Of a DNA stretch of 64,000 bases, positions 38,036-54,840 are shown in pieces. Location of the stretch: contig NC_057006.1 of assembly GCF_000002595.2 (NCBI RefSeq), forward strand, positions 5,191,356-5,255,355, given 5' to 3'. Position 1 is the first letter of the stretch. Each line of letters begins with the position of its first letter. The notes under the pieces are model-generated. The model was not told the origin of the DNA, ran no database searches, and worked only from the letters and a program-made list of their open reading frames with translations. Origin of the DNA: Chlamydomonas reinhardtii. Lineage: Eukaryota; Chlorophyta; Chlorophyceae; Chlamydomonadales; Chlamydomonadaceae. Made by a program: the position numbers and the translations under genes.

Positions 38036-39531
38036 ATGGCTCCGCCCCCATTTCCGGCGCCTTTGGTGGTGGTCGGGCTTTCCGTCTTCGCTACCATTTT
38101 CACGGAGGTATTAACGCTTGTTCTTGTCGCTAGCTCATCAACTTATAAGCGGCTGGTGGCGGACATCGACCGCGCTGCCAAGGCAAGAGCGTGCATGCTC
38201 GGGCTGATCTCAGCGCTGGGCCTTGGCCAGGGGCACCTCATGAATTTGGACTTGGGAGTTCAGGAGGCTGGAAGTCTTGGATGAGCCGGGATTAGCAACT
38301 TGGTGGTCGCAGCGGCGGGCGGAGGTTGTGTTGGCGCAGGGTGGGTGGGAACAGACCTGGCCTCCACGTGCCACCGGCAGGAACGGGTCCAATATAGCTG
38401 GGGCTGAGGCTGGAGCATGGCATTGACCGTTATATAGCCATCGCACGCATCCCATGCAGCCCCAGCGCCGTTCCCGACGGCCCACTGCCTGGCTTCTGCA
38501 CCCGCAAACCCAGCCCCATCCACCCTCCTGCCTCCCTCTCCTTCCTCCCCGCCTCGCCAGGAGCTTGAGAAGCTGCAGGCCGTGGGCGCCAGCAGCACGG
38601 CCGCGCAGAAGAAGCGCGAGCGCGCGCTGGACGTGCAGCTGACGCACTACAGCCGCGACTTTTACATGTGGCGCATGCGCAGCTACGTGGTGATGATGGT
38701 GGTGCTGGCGGCCATGTTCTATGTGCTCAAGACATGGTACGTCGGCAAGTCGGTGGGGCAGCTGCCGTTCGTGCCCATGTTCCCCTTCTCCAAGATGGCC
38801 TATCAGTGGCTGGAGAGCCCCGCCGGCACCGACATGAGGTGAGGGGCCGGAGGGTGGAGTGCGGTGGGATGGGGCAGGGCCGGGTGGGGTGAGGGCTGGT
38901 GCGAGCGGGTGGGGTGAGGGCGGGGGGCGGTGTGGCGAGGGGAGCGCGTAGGGGTGGAGGGCGGCGTGGAGGTGGGGTGGTGATGGGTGCAGTGGCATGG
39001 GGTAACTGTAGTGGTGAGGTGAAGTAGGTGGGAGGATGAGCAAGCAGCGCAGCCAGCGTTGCGCCCGGAGCTGTGCTCCTGGTGATGTGTCTCGCCCCTG
39101 CCTATCCTCCTACAATGCCCATAGCACGCCCACCTGCTTGCGACTTCCTATTGCACTAGAGCTGCACGGCACTTAAGCACGTGCCGAGCATGGGGTAGCT
39201 CTCTTTACCATAAAATGAAGCGGTCCCCGAAGTGGGTTCGACTGGTTCTAGCAAAGCGCCCAGATTCAACAATGCAAAGTGTCACCTCCCATACACTGCC
39301 GTTGCCCACAACCTCGCCGCCTCACCGCTCCTCCCCTCCTCCCCTCTTCCCTCCCTTCTGTCTCCTGCCTCCCGCAGCTTTATGTTCCTGTACGTGCTGT
39401 CCAACATGGGCATCAAGCCCAACGTGTCCAAGCTGATGGGCACGCAGCTGCCCGCCACCGTGAGCAAGGCCACGGACATGTCCAACCTCACGGCGCGGTT
39501 CAGCAAGCTCATGGGCGCCAAGACCGCGTAA
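38036..39531 (+). CDS. TMCO1: TMCO1, ER membrane insertase/calcium-leak protein of the Oxa1 superfamily (EMC3/GET1 relatives)
   Basis: Three exons, 38036-38182, 38561-38838 and 39378-39531, give 192 aa (human 188). The topology fits the family: an N-terminal membrane segment (VVVGLSVFATIFTEVLTLVL), STYKRLVADI, then a cytosolic coiled coil of LEKLQAVGASS and KKRERALDVQL. A second hydrophobic segment (VVMMVVLAAMFYVL) follows, then LPFVPMFPFSKM and a third segment, SFMFLYVLSNMG. TMCO1 works at the ER in the multipass translocon and has been proposed as a Ca2+ load-activated channel. Intron 1 must use a GC donor (AAG|GCAAGA), since every nearby GT would shift the frame. Intron 2 starts with about 190 nt of very G-rich coding strand. 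Confidence 0.92.
39158..39202. repeat. Palindrome-ended repeat, copy 2
   Basis: Sister of 32007-32054. It begins AGAGCTGC and ends GTAGCTCT, with the interior CACTTAAGCACGTGCCGAG. It lies inside TMCO1 intron 2. Confidence 0.6.
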
Positions 39532-46086
<6,555 letters not shown>

Positions 46087-47931
46087 GCAGTTGCGTCCCC
46101 GTGCTCGTGCGTGCGTGGCTGTGTGTGTGCTCAAGTGTGCAGTCGTTGTGTTGTGGAGAGATGTGTGGGGTACAACGTGAGGGTGAGGATGCGCAGCTGA
46201 AGGATCGAGCGGCATGCGCTCGCGTGGTGTGCAGGCTGATTGGCAATACTGTACCACGCAAAAGCGTGCGCTCCTGCCAGCGCGGGCAGGAGCTAAGGCT
46301 GTCGTTGTGGCCTACACGCCGTAACACGTGGCATGCAGATAGATAGATTGAACTCTCACGGCTGAGTTGAAGGGCGTTGTCGGATGGCGGCACACCGAAC
46401 CAGCTATTGTGAGTGTGCTATGGGGAGAGCACGGTACAGGTGGTCATCAGCCGCAATGGACGCCGTCCACGCCAAGCAGTGCGCTGGGCAACAGGGTGTG
46501 GCAAATTAATGGACAAGCATTTGAGTCCTCGAAATGGAGGCAGGGCTGAAGAGGCAAGCGATTGACGCTAATAGTGGAGGGACCAAGTGCCGCAAGTCGG
46601 AGCGTGCGTACCAGGAGCGCGCGTAGGGTGGTGAAGTGGACACGTGGCAGTGCTGCTTGCTTCCGTGTCTGTTGCGCACGTGACTATGCGGTAAAGCTGT
46701 GCCGTGGCAAGTGCCTTCAATGTGTGGCTTGTTGCGACCAGTAATCACACTGATCTTGTCGAGCCAAATGCTCGGCACGCTCCGTCCAGCGGGTACCGCT
46801 GCAAACCCTTCTAGCTATTAGCAGCCCAAACGAATAAAACTTACACGCGGTGATGACAACGAGGGAAAGGGAAAGTCCAATGAGGCGCCACCTCCCGCCC
46901 CGGAATGGTGTAAAAGAGGGCCAGCGCTCAACACACCGCAGGCCTGAACAAAGGGCCTGAACAGCTCAGACCTAGGGCACCAAAGCACACAAGCCTGGCC
47001 AACCTGCCAAAACCCTGTCCCATCACACACCAAACCACACAAGCTTTCTCGACGTTTGACAGTCAGGGAAGTCACAGGCGGACAGGCCAGCACAGGCTGG
47101 GTGATAGCACCAACGCTGGACACCTCAGTTACGACTACAGTACCTCCACACCTCCTCCGACGCACCTTTCCTAACTTCAACAGCAGGACAAACACTGACG
47201 CGTCCCTCCCTCCGTTGCCTGATCCTGTTACCGCTCCTTGCACAGTTGCTGCAGCAGTTGCAAACAGCAATGCGGGGGCACACACCCGCGGCATGCACCT
47301 ACCCAAACATCGCGCCCTATTTTAGCACGTATAAGCTCCATCAACGGACACGTTGCTTGCTACCGGTATGAATGGGGTCGCGGCCATTTGCAGGAGACAA
47401 AGCACATTTTCCCTCTCAAGGGAAAAGTGGGGCTGCACCAACGCCACGTCTCCTGTCTGCGGGCGCAAGCGCCGCCATGCGTCCAGCCGCATCCCGCTGT
47501 CAAGCACAAGCACAGCAGGCAACATAGCAACATCAGTCAATCCTGCCGCACACCGTGCCATGCTATGCTCACCAGCAAAGACTGCTAATCACCAGACACC
47601 GGCCGGGCCATAACCTGCGCATTGGAGCCGCTTCTTGGGCTGCGCCGCGCTCTCCTGGCCTTGCCTGCCCCCTCTGCTACGCAAATGCTCGCTGCCACTG
47701 CTGGGCACAGGGCCGCTGCCACCGCCGCCGCCGCCAGGCCCTAGGCCTTAAGAAGAACCAGTAAGCGACCAGTCGGCGGTCATATATCTACATAGCCTCG
47801 TAGCGACACTTGCTCAGTGCGCCTACACTGATCCATTATTAATTCCGTATGTACCGAAACCCAAACCTTGCAAAGAACACGTTGTTGTCAGCTCCCCAAG
47901 CCGGGGTGCATCCCTGGCACCATACGGCAGC
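46087..47931. other. Convergent intergenic region, PRP43 (+) / REEL protein (-)
   Basis: About 1.85 kb. It contains the two 3' UTRs and a stretch (46800-47330) with a 162-codon minus-strand open frame of no recognisable content. A fragment of a repeat terminus (CCCTGTCCCATCACACA) lies near 47020. No gene is supported. Confidence 0.4.
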
Positions 47932-49207
47932 CTACAGCTCCTCCCGCTGCTCGCTTTCGGGTGCCTCGTGCTCCAGCAGGTGCGCCAGGAAGTCGTGCGG
48001 GATCTTGCCAGCGAAGGCAGCCGCCGCTTCGGGGTGCCCATCCTGTGCGCAGAGACCAGCGGGTGCAGGGAGACACAACGCACGTGTGAGGACAGGCAGC
48101 AGTTACCTAGCAGACCTGGTGATTGCGGCAAACTGCCAGACAGCAAGCATCGATATTGCAGCAACCTGCAAAGCAGTGCAGACTGGGCCCATGATATAAC
48201 CAGGCCAAAGCCTAAGCACACCGCATGCGGCGCCACTCACCTTGTGCATCTCACGCCACTCAAGGTACCGCTTCACCTCGGGGTGCTCTTTCATGCCCTC
48301 CTGCAGATTTATCACAAAGGCACATGCTCAGATACCAGAGGGGTGAGGGGATTTACCAGTCCTTACCACCACCGGGTTTGCAGGTATGAGGGTTACCGTG
48401 GGTCCCAGGACACGGCCTCACCCGGTGCGTGTGCTTATGAATGATGTGGTGCGGGTCGTGGTCCTTCATCACGTCCTTGATCTCGTCGTCCGATAGGCCA
48501 TGTGTCTGCGGAATATTGGGAAGGTCACACGGTCATTGGCTGGTGTCTGTGATGATGTGTAGGCGTGATTAAAAGCAGCGCAACCGTGCTGCACTAATAC
48601 CGGTACTAGGTAAGCCCCCATGCCTATCCGTGCTTATCCATGCCGCCTGTTCACGCGTTGTGCTGTTGTCCGACCATCCGCCAGCATATTACATATCTAG
48701 AGTAACCCGGGGGCGACCATACGGCGTGTGCTCAATGCAGCTGTCAGCTGGGCTGTCAGATGGGAAGTGGTGCCCAGGCTTGGCGTTTCTGCAACGTCTT
48801 ACGCTACCATCATTTCTGGTGTCCAATGCATTTTTTATGTAGCAATAAAACCCTGCTGGTCAGGGTCCCGACTCCTGTCCCGACTCCCAGTGAGCGACCC
48901 ACAAGGTGCGTCGTTGCAGCTCAGCCGCTGGCGTGGGATGGCATCCAATGCACTGAAGTATTGACGCAAGACTTTTAGCTCATGAGATGCTAAGGCGTCA
49001 GGCTGCCCAAGGTTTGGACGAGCGGAATGTCGCTCTGCATGCCGGCCGGGTTTCCCCGGCTCGCTTTGACATAGCCCCTGGGCTGGCTGCCACACGGCTC
49101 ACCTTCAGGCCTCGCTTGCGGTCATGCATTGCTCCCTCCACACCCAGCAAGAGCGCCAGCAAAAGAAGAGCCAGCACCCCACACGAAGCTGACTTGCTCT
49201 GTGCCAT
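47932..49207 (-). CDS. Small His-rich secretory-pathway protein with C-terminal REEL
   Basis: Four exons, 49103-49207, 48422-48505, 48241-48300 and 47932-48042, give 119 aa. A textbook signal peptide (CGVLALLLLALLLGVEGA) opens the protein. The mature part is short, charged and His-rich: SDDEIKDVMKDHDPHHII, HKHTHREGMKEHPEVKRYLE, WREMHKDGHPEAAAA and HDFLAHLLEHEAPES. It ends in REEL followed by the stop. REEL resembles the KDEL/HDEL class of ER-retrieval signals, so an ER-lumen resident is inferred, with possible metal binding by the His clusters. I do not recognise a named family. All four exons join in phase 0. It is divergent from EMC5, with 334 bp between start codons. Confidence 0.75.
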
Positions 49208-49541
49208 ATTGCTCAGCCCCGGCCACCTTACGTACTTGAATTGATAAAGGCTAGTAATATCCTGACAGTGCTGTGCAGACCGAACTCTGGTGTTGACACT
49301 CCTGCGATGTCGATTAGAGTTTCTCTGCAAATGGTGTGAATCGAGAGCACTCGCTCTATCAGACCACTTATATTATCCAAGTTAATACCATAGCTACATA
49401 GACCCGCCCCAAACGCTTGGGAATTGATATTTCCACCATCAGAGCGTTGAGTTAACCCACGCACGCACAGATCTAGCGGCTACGTAATTAAGGCATTCTT
49501 GCTGCAAGCATTAGAGCATCTGGCCTCTTGAAGCGGCCACG
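49208..49541. promoter_or_regulatory. Shared upstream region of REEL protein gene (-) and EMC5 (+)
   Basis: 334 bp between two divergent start codons, AT-richer than the flanking exons. Both products are predicted ER proteins, which makes co-regulation from one promoter plausible. I did not find a recognisable ER-stress element. Confidence 0.45.
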
Positions 49542-50566
49542 ATGAGGATTTCTACCGGCGGGGCGCTCACGCTGCTCGGACTGCTGGGTTTGGCACATAC
49601 AACGCTTGCGGTCATTCAATGTGAGACGAGGCGGCAGTACCGGTATCGCCAGAACACAGCTGTTCCTGCTTTGCCGCCAAAGCCACGAGGCTGGCCAAAC
49701 TCCTTCCTCTTTGCGCCCCCCCCCCTTTGCTGGCTGCCGTCCCACCCAACGCGCGGGCCCTTGCCCTCTACATATACATGTACATTGTTAATTGCTGTAC
49801 TTCTCCTAATTATGTTGCCATGCAGACCGCCAAGTTCTGAAGCTCTCACAAGAGGAGTTCGAGGCACTGCCCGCATCCATCCTCCTGGAGCTGGTGCTGT
49901 CAGCTGCGGTGGCTGTGCTTGGTAAGCAACAACTCTCAGCACGAAGGCGAAAATCTTGATGCATCCACCATTGGTAAAAGGAGTTACCTGGCGTAGCCAT
50001 GTTGTAGGCATGAAGGGTGGCTGTACAGCCGGATGTTGCTTGGCTGTGGCGCTGTCTCTCGCATGAGTGCATGACCGCCGGCTTTGTGCGCGTATCGCCC
50101 GAGCAGGCGGTTACTTGTTAACTGGGTCTGTCAAGGTTGCAATTATGCCGGCGAAGGGCAGGTGAGGCGCCGCGCTGGCAAATATTTTGGTTACGGGATC
50201 GACAGGCTCGGTGCCCATCAGCGCAGCGCCGCACACGCAGAAGGGCTGTCGAGGGCGACCAATGTTATCGCCTGTCCTGCATGACTCTTGTATGGCAGTC
50301 AATGCGCCGATGGGGCTCTTGAAATTGGGTGACAGGCCGGGACTATACAGGCAAACGTGCACGCTACGAGTGGCTGTTGCGTACACAACATTCACAGCTC
50401 TGCGCCGTTGCCCTTTCGTATGCCAATCTAATGCTGCTGTGCTTTTTGTGACTATACCTTTTCTCACTGCAGGAGTATGGACATCAGCTCGCTGCGGACA
50501 GACTTCATCTCCTTCAACACGCGCAGCAGAGCCATGCCGCTGGATATCCCCCCGCTCACAAGCTGA
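49542..50566 (+). CDS. EMC5: EMC5/MMGT1, ER membrane protein complex subunit 5
   Basis: EMC5 is a two-helix core subunit of the ER membrane insertase EMC (also called MMGT1). Four exons, 49542-49620, 49826-49921, 50107-50161 and 50473-50566, give 107 aa. The first hydrophobic segment, ALTLLGLLGLAHTTLAVIQ, leads into YRQVLKLSQEEFEALPASI, then LLELVLSAAVAVLGGYLLTG. SVKVAIMPAKGRSMDISSL follows, then the family C-terminus DFISFNTRSRAMPLD. Exon 3 is only 55 nt. It was required because exon 2 ends with one extra base and exon 4 needs two. A direct exon 2-4 join would put the C-terminus out of frame and lose the FNTR motif. Human MMGT1 is 131 aa. Confidence 0.85.
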
Positions 50567-50817
50567 AGAGGCGGAGCAGGATTTGCAGGAGGCGAATGGC
50601 TCCTGGCGGGCAAGCACTTACCATGATTGATGGATGCTAAGTGGTTGTTTTGTCGTGATAGGCCGTGGGTGGCACTGGCCGTGGGTGGGCGCTTTGAATA
50701 CGGGAATGTACGGTGATGTAGCGGATGCACCACTCGTGCAGCGCTGTGGCGGATGGCTGCTGCGACAACAGCACGATTGACAATTCCAGTCTGCATACGC
50801 CGCCCAGCATTTCTGCG

Positions 50818-50903
50818 TCCGCACAGGCATGCTCGTTGATGCTGCTGCAGAGGATGGACACTTCCGCACAGGCATGCACGTTGATGCTGCTGCAGTGGAT
50901 GAG
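50818..50903. repeat. 45-bp tandem duplication
   Basis: Two adjacent copies of a unit starting TCCGCACAGGCATGC and containing TTGATGCTGCTGCAG, with a few differences. Confidence 0.8.
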
Positions 50904-51014
50904 CGCGCCACGCTGTCCCCTGGGATTGTGGCGCGTGGCTGTATTCCCTGAACCAAGTTTGTGGCGACGGCAGAGAAAACATGTTCCATTGGTTCAGAGT
51001 CGGGTAATTGATAT

Positions 51015-51019
51015 TGTAA
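51015..51019 (+). terminator. TGTAA, possible EMC5 poly(A) signal
   Basis: First TGTAA downstream of EMC5, about 450 nt past the stop codon. This is within the usual range for Chlamydomonas 3' UTRs. Circumstantial. Confidence 0.35.
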
Positions 51020-51315
51020 GCATGATGAACATGCCTGGATGCGCTGTCGGCTTACTGGGGCTTCGACTGTGGCCTTTGCACGTACCCGCGTGACACGGCA
51101 CATAAGCGGGTCAATTTTCCCTGAGAGTCGCCAACTAGGACAGTTGTGCATTCCTAGATGCATCCTGCTGTGCACGCGTGCACGCTGACGAGTAACGAGT
51201 TTCCTCCGACCGATCATCCTGGCAAAAGTGCGGACTACTTTCGGCCTTTGCCACTAACTAGTTGTAGGTCGACGTGTAATAAATTTAGACCTCATAGATC
51301 ACTGCCTGAAGAGAG

Positions 51316-53778
51316 ATGGCCCCTCTTCCTTTCGCTGTGGTGCTTCCCGGCTTGGGCGAGGTTTCTAGCTTTGAAGACGTGGGCAAGAAGTGGCACGCCT
51401 GGCTGGACACTCAGGATGTAGCGGTTCAGGTCCTTGTTACCGGCCTGCAGTCGTCGATTCAGGGTGGCGCCATCGGCTATATGTTTGGCAGCATCAGCGC
51501 CATCGACCCCACTCAGAATGGCACTGCGCCCAAGCCGGCGAACCCAGCTCTGGACAGCATGATGAAGGCAGGGCCGTGGGGCACCGCGCGCAATCTGGCG
51601 GCCCTGACGGGTGTGCAAGCCGCCGCTACCCTGGCGATCAAGAAGGCGCGCAACGGCAAGGAGGATGTGTACAGCTCGTAAGTGTCGTCGAGTCCATGTC
51701 GTGCGTCTCGGCGACCCATCACCGGTTCCATCACCGGCATCCAACGCAACCGCAGGATGGCCGCCTCGTTTCTGTCGGGTGTGGCCTACTCGCTCGTGAG
51801 CGGCTCGCCCAACCCGATCCAGAGCGCTATCACCACCGGTGCCGCGTTCGGCCTGTTCAACGGCCTAATCTACCAGGCAAGCCGCACGGGCCGGAGGGAA
51901 GCGGGAGGTAGCTGGGCGTACCGGAGCCAACCAACAGACTCTTCCCGATGCTTCCGTGCCACGAGCTGTCCCCGTGCCCTCGCCACACCACGCACAAGCT
52001 CAGCTGCTGTGTTGCTCTGTATGCGCGCTGCTACGTGTGTGCTGACATGTAGGTGGGCCAGGCGTTCAAGCCTGAGTTTGCCGACACGGAGTACGACCGC
52101 GGCAAGTACATGCTCAAGACCCTGGGCCTGACGGTGAGTCCCGCGCTGGTCTCAATGTGTGCGCCTACGCACAGGGTTGTCCTCTCTTGTAATACCGCAA
52201 TCCCACGCACCTGAATTGTATAGGCGTCAATGGGTCTTGTGGCGGTGCCATGTGGGGTAGAGCGCTGTCGTGTTGTGGGGTCTGCCGCTCCGTGGCCTGG
52301 CCTGGCCGCCTGGCCCGTGCTAAGCAAGGAAGGAGAGCGCCAGGGACCTCCGTTGGCGAGCCAACTCCCACTGCTTTGGTGACCTTCATCAACGAACAAC
52401 CGAACTGGTCCTGACTCTATCTGGCGCGTGACCTCACAGAAATACGTGGACAACCTCAAGAAGGGTCTGCTGACCGACAACACCATCATGCTGTGGAACG
52501 ACATGTAAGTGACATTTGGGTTGAGTGGCAGAAGGAGTGACTCTGGTCTTGTTTGTCGGAGAAAGCGGGGATTGGCTTCAAGGCGCTGTCGGTCTCGGGC
52601 CCATGCGCTTCACGGCGGGATCTGGGTTGTGGGGGCGGGTGGAGGGTAATAGCAGGCAGGGCTCCGTGGGGCTGGTCGCGGATGCCTGCTTGCACGCCAC
52701 GCCATGGTGACGCACGCAAGCTATGATGGTTATGTCTCGTTCGGTGTATTGGCGATAATCCAACAAAGCCATGCCGACAAACTCTACATATCACCACTCA
52801 CAATCTGAGCTTGCAGGCCTGCGTGCACACTAGGATTGCATGTGCGGGATACGGGGGCGCGCATGCACAGCAAGTGGCTATGATGGTTATGTCTCGTTCG
52901 GTGTATTGGCGATAATCCAACAAAGCCATGCCGACAAACTCTACATATCACCACTCACAATCTGAGCCAAAGAAAACCACGTCAGACTTGCAGACTGCAT
53001 TTGCACCAGACACAACACTTCCTAGCGGCAATGATGGTTATGTCTCGTTCGGTGTATTGGCGATAATCCAACAAAGCCATGCCGACAAACTCTACGTATC
53101 ACCACTCACAATCTGAGCCAAAGAAAACCACGTCAGACTTGCAGACTGCATTTGCACCAGACACAACACTTCCTAGCGGCAATGATGGTTATGTCTCGTT
53201 CGGTGTATTGGCGATAATCCAACAAAGCCATGCCGACAAACTCTACATATCACCACTCACAATCTGAGCCAAAGAAAACCACGTCAGACTTGCAGACCGC
53301 ATTTGCACCAGGCACAACACTTCCTAGCGGCAATGATGGTTATGTCTCGTTCGGTGTATTGGCGATAATCCAACAAAGCCATGCCGACAAACTCTACATA
53401 TCACCACTCACAATCTGAGCCAAAGAAGGCCGGTTTCTCCAGCCGCGCGCGCGCCCCACGCACAAGCCTGCACCCAAGCGCTAAGTGCCAAACGTCGCAC
53501 CCTCCATGCTCTGCACCGCACACACCATGTCCTGCCTCGCTCATTTCCGCTAGCCGTAAGGTTCTCTTAACCTCCCTCCGCGCTCCATGCTTCCTGTCCC
53601 CATGCGCAGCGCCCTGGCCGAGGTGCGCATCCCGCCCGGCCCCCGGCTGCTCATCCTGCACCACCTGGACACCTACCGCAACCCCAGCTCCGTGCTCAAA
53701 CCCGCGCTGCCACTGCCGCCGCTGCCACCCCCGCCGCCTCCCATGGCGGCGGCCGCCGCCGGCGCGTCAGGGCGGTAG
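51316..53778 (+). CDS. HP30-type chloroplast PRAT (Tim17/22/23 family) protein with C-terminal SAM-like domain
   Basis: PRAT proteins HP20/HP30 of the plant chloroplast inner envelope take part in import of proteins lacking cleavable transit peptides. Five exons, 51316-51677, 51756-51876, 52053-52133, 52440-52504 and 53610-53778, give 265 aa, close to Arabidopsis HP30 (about 260). The PRAT core shows LQSSIQGGAIGYMFGSISA, ARNLAALTGVQAAATLAI and SFLSGVAYSLVSG, then ITTGAAFGLFNGLIYQ with small-residue helix packing. The SAM-like tail has DNLKKGLLTDNTIMLWND and ALAEVRIPPGPRLLIL, as in HP30, followed by a Pro/Ala-rich end. No transit peptide is obvious. Intron 2 (51877-52052) needs a GC donor (CAG|GCAAGC). 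Intron 4 (1.1 kb) contains a 151-bp satellite array. Confidence 0.85.
52721..53427. repeat. 151-bp satellite array inside an intron
   Basis: Units start near 52723, 52880, 53031, 53182 and 53333. The last four are spaced exactly 151 bp apart and differ by only a few bases. The first unit has a divergent second half (spacing 157) and the last is cut after about 90 bp. All share ATGATGGTTATGTCTCGTTC and a conserved CCACTCACAATCTGAGC. The array lies entirely in intron 4 of the HP30-like gene. Confidence 0.97.
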
Positions 53779-54840
53779 ATGCTGCCAGGACGAGCCGCGG
53801 AGCTGCGCCCTGGTGCGACAGCAGGCGCAGTTAACTGTTCTGTGTGATGACATTCGCTGACTTACATTTACCACATTGCTGTTGTACGCGTGCCGGTTGT
53901 GTGTCGTCGTGTGGACGTTGAGACGAAGCGGGGATCTTCCTTAGGTAGGACGACCTGGGTGCGACAGAGAAAGGAGGAGTCAGTGCGGGCATGTAGCGGG
54001 CTTAGCTGGGGTGCACACAGGCACCGGTGGGATACTAGTTAACGCAGTATCAGCTGGCAAGTAGGCAGGCGGCATGCAGGCTAGGGTGTGCGATGGGACA
54101 GTGGTAAGGCAGGTTGGTAAAGTCCCGTAGGGCGCAGCTGATTCCCAGAACCCAGCAGATGGCAAACAATTTGCAACGGCAGGGCAGGAGTGCGCGGCAT
54201 GCAGGCTAGGGCAGGCATGCGACCCCGCAGCATGCGGGCTGGTACAGCTGGGAAAGCTGACACGGTAGAGCAAAAGTGGTAGAGACGCCGCACGCCACTC
54301 AGGGTACAGATGATACCGCTCCAACGCATGCTAAGTATACAGGCCTGCCACATGATGCTCGGATGCTGGTATGGGTGGGCTGTAAGTACCGACTTCAGCT
54401 ACTGTGTTAGGCACGGGAGCACACCAACCTGCCACTTGCCATGTCCCATCGTACCAGCTCATCGCATGCACATGACAGCGGACAAGGCGACCAGCCTGGC
54501 AGCGGGCAGGACATCAACGTACGACGGTGCTGCTTTGCGCGGGGGTCTCACTGGGTCTCGAAGGGGCGCAGTCCAGTTCAGGGGAGGGGTGGGCGTACAC
54601 TGCCAACCGCCGGATTGTCATACGGTACATTTGATAGGGAGTGAATCCTGGGTACTGAGTGTAGACGCCAGTTCCATGTGTACTTCTGGCAAGCTTTGAC
54701 GGGGTTTGCGCCGAGGCCACATAAGACAGCATAAGACAGCTTCACGCCAGTTCGGGCCAGACCACTTCCGCAACGGTGCCTACCGGAACCACCTCAATAG
54801 TTAGAACAAGTTAGGCATTTTAGTACTATTGTAAGAGGCT
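53779..54840. other. Intergenic region HP30-like to ShKT protein gene
   Basis: About 1.06 kb with the inverted copy of a dispersed repeat (54087-54182), a TGTAA motif at 54381-54385 that may end the HP30 transcript, and a tandem CATAAGACAG doublet near 54720. No gene is supported. Confidence 0.4.
54087..54182 (-). repeat. Dispersed repeat, minus-strand copy of 15651-15746
   Basis: The reverse complement aligns with 15651-15746 from CTGCCGTTGCAAA to CTGTCCCATCGCACA. See that entry. Confidence 0.6.

Larger units (their letters stand above)
50567..51315. other. Intergenic region EMC5 to HP30-like gene
   Basis: 749 bp with the EMC5 3' UTR, a two-copy 45-bp tandem repeat (50818-50903), a TGTAA motif at 51015-51019 and the promoter of the next gene. 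No other gene was seen. Confidence 0.45.

Noticed and set aside
46818-47306. 162-codon minus-strand open frame
   Set aside because: No domain, no partner exon, and it lies in a repeat-bearing intergenic stretch.
48735-48815. Box C/D snoRNA in intron 1 of the REEL protein gene
   Set aside because: Minus-strand AATGATGG and CTGA occur, but box C is imperfect and the ends do not pair.
52928-53418. Repeated 62-residue open frames starting MPTNSTYHH
   Set aside because: They arise from the 151-bp satellite. The period is not a multiple of three and each unit ends in a stop, so they cannot form a repeat protein.
52721-53427. CRISPR array
   Set aside because: Regular spacing but no short direct repeats with unique spacers; whole units are repeated, in a eukaryotic intron.
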